A stretch of DNA of 64,000 nucleotides, taken from assembly GCF_018131185.1 (NCBI RefSeq), contig NZ_JAFCJE010000003.1:248001-312000 (forward strand), read 5' to 3'. Every line of letters begins with the position of its first letter. Position 1 is the first letter of the stretch. The stretch is from Bradyrhizobium diazoefficiens (GTDB lineage Bacteria > Pseudomonadota > Alphaproteobacteria > Rhizobiales > Xanthobacteraceae). Positions 60,026 to 64,000 of the stretch are shown here, in pieces. Made by a program: the position numbers and the translations under genes. The notes beneath the pieces were generated by a model. That model did no database searches. It saw nothing but the letters and a program-made list of their open reading frames with translations, and was not told where the DNA came from.

Positions 60026-60048
60026 TATATACCCTACGGGGGTATATA
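60026..60048. promoter_or_regulatory. CsoR-type operator between copA and csoR
   Basis: TATATACCC (60026-60034) and GGGTATATA (60040-60048) form a perfect 9-bp inverted repeat with a 5-bp spacer. Its position between the divergent starts (60004 and 60055) and the TACCC/GGGTA cores fit a CsoR/RcnR-family operator of the alternating G-run type. It would let the regulator control both genes. Confidence 0.8.
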
Positions 60049-60054
60049 GGCCTC

Positions 60055-60330
60055 ATGCGCGAAGACATCAAGGCATCTGTCGGAAAACGCCTCGGCCGGA
60101 TCGAGGGCCAGGTTCGCGGCCTCTCGAAAATGGTAGAGGAAGACCGCTACTGCATCGACATCGTGACGCAGATCTCGGCGGTGCGCGCCGCGCTGCGCCG
60201 GGTCGAGGAGGAGGTCCTGAAGGACCACGTCGCCCATTGCGTCGAGCACGCGATTGCGAGCGGCGACAAGGCCGATCAGCGCGAGAAGATCGCGGAGCTG
60301 ATGGCGGTGATTGGAAGGGCGGAGCGGTAG
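60055..60330 (+). CDS. csoR: CsoR/RcnR-family metal-sensing repressor
   Basis: The 91-residue all-alpha repressor begins MREDIKASVGKRLGRIEGQV. Its Cys33, His58 and Cys62 match the C-H-C Cu(I) ligands of CsoR (Cys-x-His-x-Cys type) rather than the RcnR set. Copper sensing is therefore likely. It is divergent from copA with a shared palindromic operator. Confidence 0.88.
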   Translation: MREDIKASVGKRLGRIEGQVRGLSKMVEEDRYCIDIVTQISAVRAALRRVEEEVLKDHVAHCVEHAIASGDKADQREKIAELMAVIGRAER

Positions 60331-60395
60331 ATTCTCAGTGTCGCTGCGCTCGTCGCAACGACGGTTGTTGAGCCGACGTCCCGCACCACCCAGGT

Positions 60396-60421
60396 GTCGT
60401 CCCGGCGAACGCAGGGACGAC
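60396..60421. repeat. Short palindromic repeat (GTCGTCCC type)
   Basis: GTCGTCCC (60396-60403) and GGGACGAC (60414-60421) form a perfect 8-bp stem. It belongs to the same family as 42228-42255 and 63016-63043 and lies between the convergent ends of csoR and the YiiX-like gene. Confidence 0.65.
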
Positions 60422-60429
60422 GGTGACGC

Positions 60430-61407
60430 TTACGCCGCGATCTCGCACTTGGCTCTGCGGCGCCACGCGCGGTACATCGCGAGCTCGTTCAGGTGCACAA
60501 AATGCTCGGAGAAATTGCTGGGCATCTCCGCAGGCTGCGCCGTCACTTCTTCAGTCGGATTCTCACCCGACGCCTCTTCGTCAATCGCCTCAGGAACGAG
60601 CGGCGGCGCACGGAGCGTTTCTGGAAACACACTGAATGTGCCCGCTACCTCCTCGAGCGGCTTCTGCTTGTCGGCCCAGTGCAGGGCGGTGTAGTCGAAA
60701 CCGTGCACGATGGTGGGTTTGACGACTTCGAAATAGGGCGAGATATCGAAGTCGCGGGGCATGTAGAGCGAGGAATCGCGGATGTGCAGGATCTCGCGGC
60801 GGGCGGCGCGGCTGCCGGCCTTGGTGATCTTGGGCAGGATCGGGTAACGCACGGCATCGAACGCCTGCGCGATCAGCGCCGAGCAGATGATCTTGGTCGG
60901 ATCGCCCGAGCCGAGCGCGATCATGCGCCGCCGCCAGCGCTGCGGCACCGGCAGCGGAAACAGGAAGCGCATGAGATCGACGATGTTCTTGGTGTCATAG
61001 CCGAAGCCGATGCGGTTGATCGCATAGCGGCAGACCGTGGTGCGGTCCTCATAGGACAGTCCGACCGGGCGGCAGAGGCGGGTGTGATAGGGGAAATATT
61101 TCGAAAGCGGCGCCGACGTGACGCCCTCGCCGATATTGGCTTCGATCAGCACATGCGGCTCGCCGTCCGGCTCCTCCGCGCCCTCGATCGGACCGACATA
61201 GAGCGCGGCATGCGACCAGGTCGACTGCGTCAGATATTTGATGATGCCGGAGATGCGGTTGTTGCCCTCGACCAGCAGCACGTCACCGGGCTCGACGACG
61301 CCGCGCAGGTGCTCCGGGTCGCTCGGCGTGAACGGCTCGTAGCCGGGCACCTCCTTGGAGAGGTACGCGGCAATCAGCTTGCCGACAGAATCTAGGACCG
61401 TCCCCAT
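60430..61407 (-). CDS. YiiX/YebB-like permuted NlpC/P60 cysteine peptidase
   Basis: The 325-residue protein matches the permuted papain-like NlpC/P60 (YiiX/YebB) group. The catalytic His is in STWSHAALYVG (His66) and the Cys in KIICSALIAQAF (Cys175), the His-before-Cys order of the permuted class. No signal peptide is evident, so it is probably cytoplasmic. A Glu/Pro-rich C-terminal region (about 260-300) is low in complexity. The substrate is unknown; lipid or peptide amidase roles have been proposed for relatives. Confidence 0.82.
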   Translation of the reverse strand: MGTVLDSVGKLIAAYLSKEVPGYEPFTPSDPEHLRGVVEPGDVLLVEGNNRISGIIKYLTQSTWSHAALYVGPIEGAEEPDGEPHVLIEANIGEGVTSAPLSKYFPYHTRLCRPVGLSYEDRTTVCRYAINRIGFGYDTKNIVDLMRFLFPLPVPQRWRRRMIALGSGDPTKIICSALIAQAFDAVRYPILPKITKAGSRAARREILHIRDSSLYMPRDFDISPYFEVVKPTIVHGFDYTALHWADKQKPLEEVAGTFSVFPETLRAPPLVPEAIDEEASGENPTEEVTAQPAEMPSNFSEHFVHLNELAMYRAWRRRAKCEIAA

Positions 61408-61599
61408 TTCAAACTCCCCCCACGGCCTTTTCCGGCCGTCTTTTTCCCTTCTCTATCATGGTCGAAACGTGTTGCAATTCGGTTCATCACTCCGTGAGGT
61501 CAAGCACGATTGATTCACCATGATGGTTGCTGTGCAACATCAGATGCGGCAAGGTTCGCTGACTGTTCCCGTTCGCCGCAAGTCCTCGGAAACCATGAC

Positions 61600-62988
61600 A
61601 TGATAATCACGCGCCGCGGTTTCCTTTCGGCGTCGGCGGTCCTTGCCGCGATGCCGGTCCTGCGGGCATCCGCCGCGCCGCTGCCGCGCGAGGCTGACAT
61701 CGCGGTGATCGGAGCGGGGGCGGCCGGCATCGCTGCGGCGCGGCGTATCATGGCCACGGGCCGCAAGGTCATCGTGGTGGAGGCGGCGCCCCAGATCGGC
61801 GGCCGCTGCATCACCGACAGCACCACCTTCGACACGCCGTTCGACCGCGGTGCGCGCTGGATGCACAATCCCGACACCAATCCGATGATCCGGCTGGCGC
61901 GTAGCGCGGGGCTCGACGTGCTGCCGGCGCCGTCGGGCCAGAAGATGCGCATCGGCCGCCGCAACGCGCGCGCCGGCGAGACCGAGCAATTCCTGGCTGC
62001 GCTGGTGCGGGCCAACCGTGCCATCGACGAGGCCGCGCGGGCCAAGCTGGACAGCTCTTGCGCGTCCGTGCTGCCGAAGGATCTCGGCGACTGGGCGGGC
62101 GCGGCCGAGTTCATGCTGGGCGCGGGCTTCGCCGGCAAGGACCTGAAGGAGCTGTCCGCGATCGACAAGGGACGCGCGCAGGATCGCAACGCGGCGATCG
62201 CCTGCCGTCAGGGCTTGGGCACGCTGATCACGAAGCTCGGCGAGCAGGCGCCGGTGGCGCTGTCGACGCCGGCGAGCCGTATCGCCTGGAGCAACCGCGA
62301 CGTCAGCGTGGAGACGCAGGCCGGCAAGATTGCCGCGCGCGCGGTCATCGTCACGGTCTCGACCAATGTGCTGATATCAGGCGCGATCAAGTTCACGCCC
62401 GACATCCCCAAGCGCACGCTGGATGCGGCGTCAAAACTCGGCCTCGGCAGCTACGATCGTATCATGCTGCAATTGCCGGGCAATCCGCTCGGTCTGTCGC
62501 GCGACGATATCCTGATCGAGCAGAGCAATTCGACGCGCACGGCGCTCATGTTCGCCAATATCGGGGGCTCCTCGCTCTGCTCCATCGACGTCGGTGGCGC
62601 GTTCGGCCGCGATCTCTCCGAGCAGGGCGAAAAGGCGATGGCGTCCTTCGCCAGGGAATGGATCGCGAAATTGTTCGGCAGCGAGGCCGCTTCCGCCGTG
62701 CAGAAGACCAGCGCCACGCGCTGGAATGCGTCGCCTTTCGTGATGGGCGCCATGTCGGCGGCCTCCCCCGGCGGTCAACTCTCGCGAAGGGTCTTGGCGG
62801 AGCCGATAGGCAATGTGTTTCTCGCCGGCGAGGCCACCCATGAGACGCTGTGGGGCACTGTCGATGGCGCCTGGGAAAGCGGCGAACGAGCCGCGGATGC
62901 GGCCCTGCGCAAGATCGGCGCGCTCAAGGATGATCCGGCGGATGTACCGACGCAATCGACGAAGAAGCGCAGGGCGCCGCGGCAATAG
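61600..62988 (+). CDS. Secreted flavin-containing amine oxidase
   Basis: The 462-residue protein has a Tat signal (TRRGFLSASAVLAAMP), then the FAD-binding dinucleotide loop IGAGAAGIAAARR, EAAPQIGGR and RWMHNP blocks of flavin monoamine oxidases, and the C-terminal FAD contact GNVFLAGEATHE plus TVDGAWESGERAA. It probably oxidises an amine or related substrate in the periplasm. The ATG at 61600 is used; the open frame before it is unlike a leader. No partner gene is adjacent. Confidence 0.88.
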   Translation: MIITRRGFLSASAVLAAMPVLRASAAPLPREADIAVIGAGAAGIAAARRIMATGRKVIVVEAAPQIGGRCITDSTTFDTPFDRGARWMHNPDTNPMIRLARSAGLDVLPAPSGQKMRIGRRNARAGETEQFLAALVRANRAIDEAARAKLDSSCASVLPKDLGDWAGAAEFMLGAGFAGKDLKELSAIDKGRAQDRNAAIACRQGLGTLITKLGEQAPVALSTPASRIAWSNRDVSVETQAGKIAARAVIVTVSTNVLISGAIKFTPDIPKRTLDAASKLGLGSYDRIMLQLPGNPLGLSRDDILIEQSNSTRTALMFANIGGSSLCSIDVGGAFGRDLSEQGEKAMASFAREWIAKLFGSEAASAVQKTSATRWNASPFVMGAMSAASPGGQLSRRVLAEPIGNVFLAGEATHETLWGTVDGAWESGERAADAALRKIGALKDDPADVPTQSTKKRRAPRQ

Positions 62989-63015
62989 GGCAACTAAGTC
63001 GCCAAAACACTCCGC

Positions 63016-63043
63016 TGTCGTCCCTGCGTTCGCAGGAACGACG
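63016..63043. repeat. Short palindromic repeat (TGTCGTCCCTGCG type)
   Basis: TGTCGTCCCTGCG (63016-63028) and CGCAGGAACGACG (63031-63043) form an imperfect 13-bp stem with a two-base loop. It lies just after the amine oxidase stop and just before the convergent TauE-like gene. Confidence 0.7.
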
Positions 63044-63051
63044 GCAGCGGT

Positions 63052-63822
63052 TTATCGCAACAGCCCGTCCAGCACCGGCAGCCCGGCAATCACCGCCATC
63101 GCAATCAGCGCGTAGCAGATGCCGCGAAACACCCGCTCGCTGGCCCGGCCGAACAGCGAGGCTCCGAACGCGACACCCGCCGCATAGACCGGGCCGACGA
63201 TGAGCGATAGCAGCAGCGACTCGCGCGAGATCAGGCCGGTGGCCGCGTAGCTGACCATCGAGAAGAAATCCGACGCGCCGAAGAACAGTACGATATTGGC
63301 GCGGGCGACGATCGGAGCGATGGGGCGGCCGAGCCAATAGCCGACGATCGGCGGACCGCCGGTCTGTGCGAGGCCACTACAGAAGCCAGAGAGGCTGCCG
63401 ATGCCGACCGAGAGCCAGGCGTGGTCCTTGCCGCGATAGCGCCAGCCCGACAGCAGCAGGAGCAACAGCGCGGCGACGAAACAGGAGATGATCCAGCGCG
63501 TCGTGACGGGCTCGAGCACGCTGAGGAAATAAGTGCCGACGGGGACGCCGACCAGCGCACCCAGCACGGTCACCGCGGTGGCCTTGCGGTCGGCCTTCCG
63601 CCATGCGTCCGGCAGCAGCGGCGCGGCCGCGATGAAATCGATGACGAGCAGCAGGGCGGCAACCAGCCGCGGCGCCGCGATACTGCTCGCCAGCGGCATG
63701 AAGATCAGCGCCGAGCCGAAGCCGGAAAAGCCGCGCGCGGTGCCGGAAACGAAAGCGACGGCGCAGAGCGCCGCCGCGATCGTGAGGTTGACGTCCTTCG
63801 GAAGGAAGTCAGCAGGACTCAT
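63052..63822 (-). CDS. TauE/SafE family membrane transporter
   Basis: The 256-residue protein has seven or eight hydrophobic segments and the family repeat signature ([18 protein letters not shown] in the first half, [18 protein letters not shown] in the second). The family includes sulfite and organic-sulfonate exporters, but many members have unknown anions. It overlaps the pheT stop by four bases (ATGA), an unexpected coupling with an essential tRNA synthetase gene. Confidence 0.88.
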   Translation of the reverse strand: MSPADFLPKDVNLTIAAALCAVAFVSGTARGFSGFGSALIFMPLASSIAAPRLVAALLLVIDFIAAAPLLPDAWRKADRKATAVTVLGALVGVPVGTYFLSVLEPVTTRWIISCFVAALLLLLLSGWRYRGKDHAWLSVGIGSLSGFCSGLAQTGGPPIVGYWLGRPIAPIVARANIVLFFGASDFFSMVSYAATGLISRESLLLSLIVGPVYAAGVAFGASLFGRASERVFRGICYALIAMAVIAGLPVLDGLLR

Positions 63823-64000
63823 CCGCGCAACGTGCCGCCGGTCTTCTTGGTGACCTCGGCCACGATCTTGGCGCCGACGGCCTCGATCTCCTGATCGGTC
63901 AGGGTTTTCTCGCGCGGCTGAAGCGTGACCGCGATGGCGATCGACTTCTTGCCGTCGTCGATGCCCTTGCCTTCGTAGACGTCGAAGACATTGACGCCGG
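63819..64000 (-). CDS. pheT: Phenylalanyl-tRNA synthetase beta subunit, C-terminal end (partial)
   Basis: The last 59 codons read [20 protein letters not shown] and then [15 protein letters not shown], the ferredoxin-fold anticodon-binding (FDX-ACB) domain at the C-terminus of PheT. The gene enters from beyond the right edge. Its TGA overlaps the ATG of the TauE-like gene, so that gene is probably translated by coupling. The beta-subunit assignment rests on the C-terminal domain only. Confidence 0.93.
   Translation of the reverse strand, partial: GVNVFDVYEGKGIDDGKKSIAIAVTLQPREKTLTDQEIEAVGAKIVAEVTKKTGGTLRG

Overview
The window is about 64 kb of GC-rich alphaproteobacterial chromosome. Gene order, the dispersed palindromic repeats, the type of heat-shock promoter and a PmtA-type methyltransferase gene just downstream of dnaKJ all point to a Bradyrhizobium-like member of the Rhizobiales. 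Almost all of it is core genome. I see no rRNA operon, canonical tRNA, CRISPR array, prophage or intact insertion sequence.

1-4.7 kb. Genes diverge from a gene-free 458-bp interval (920-1377). rho (partial) and hemJ run left; ppsR, maf, coaE and dnaQ run right; secB converges on dnaQ. This is the conserved alphaproteobacterial oriC neighbourhood. The interval carries four GANTC sites in 49 bp inside nested palindromes plus DnaA-box-like nonamers, so I call it a candidate replication origin.

5.1-12.3 kb. A Tim44-like protein gene, mltA and an smr-domain gene form a plus-strand operon. An unrecognised multi-pass membrane protein gene and the hslU-UPF0314-GNAT-hslV protease cluster lie on the minus strand.

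12.4-15.0 kb. This looks like an accessory insertion between hslV and hisB, with visibly lower GC. It holds a perfect DnaA box, a small coiled-coil ORF with a strong terminator, an RNA element resembling the tRNA-like domain of tmRNA without its mRNA part, a hairpin array, an XRE regulator gene, and an overlapping DUF4160/DUF2442 gene pair that looks like a toxin-antitoxin module. It is the least explained part of the window.

15.0-26.6 kb. The histidine cluster hisB-(DUF2628)-hisHAF-hisE and coaA are followed by a small zinc-ribbon gene, an AI-2E-type transporter gene, a secreted histidine phosphatase gene, a hybrid sensor kinase gene and comM.

26.8-32.3 kb. A PilZ gene and a TadD-like lipoprotein gene face cpaBCDE (Tad pilus assembly). 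cpaF, tadB, tadC and the pilin gene are absent from this locus.

32.8-46.9 kb. gshB-yraN-rsmI; an LppC-like lipoprotein gene; hemW-rdgB-rph divergent from hrcA-grpE; an exported nicotinamidase-like gene; a secreted protein gene; then dnaK-dnaJ behind a consensus RpoH promoter. The heat-shock genes hslUV, hrcA-grpE and dnaKJ are thus spread through the window.

47-64 kb. pmtA, an FMN reductase gene, pyrF, a DUF1330 gene, dapB, gpmA, an Ada/Ogt-type repair gene, a DUF2244 gene, nth, an EmrAB-like efflux pair, a CysZ-like gene, nikR, a copper P1B-ATPase divergent from csoR across a perfect CsoR-type operator, a YiiX-like cysteine peptidase gene, a flavin amine oxidase gene, a TauE-like transporter gene and the 3' end of pheT.

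Several palindromic repeats overlap gene ends. One supplies the apparent N-terminus of HemW and another the stop codon of pyrF.
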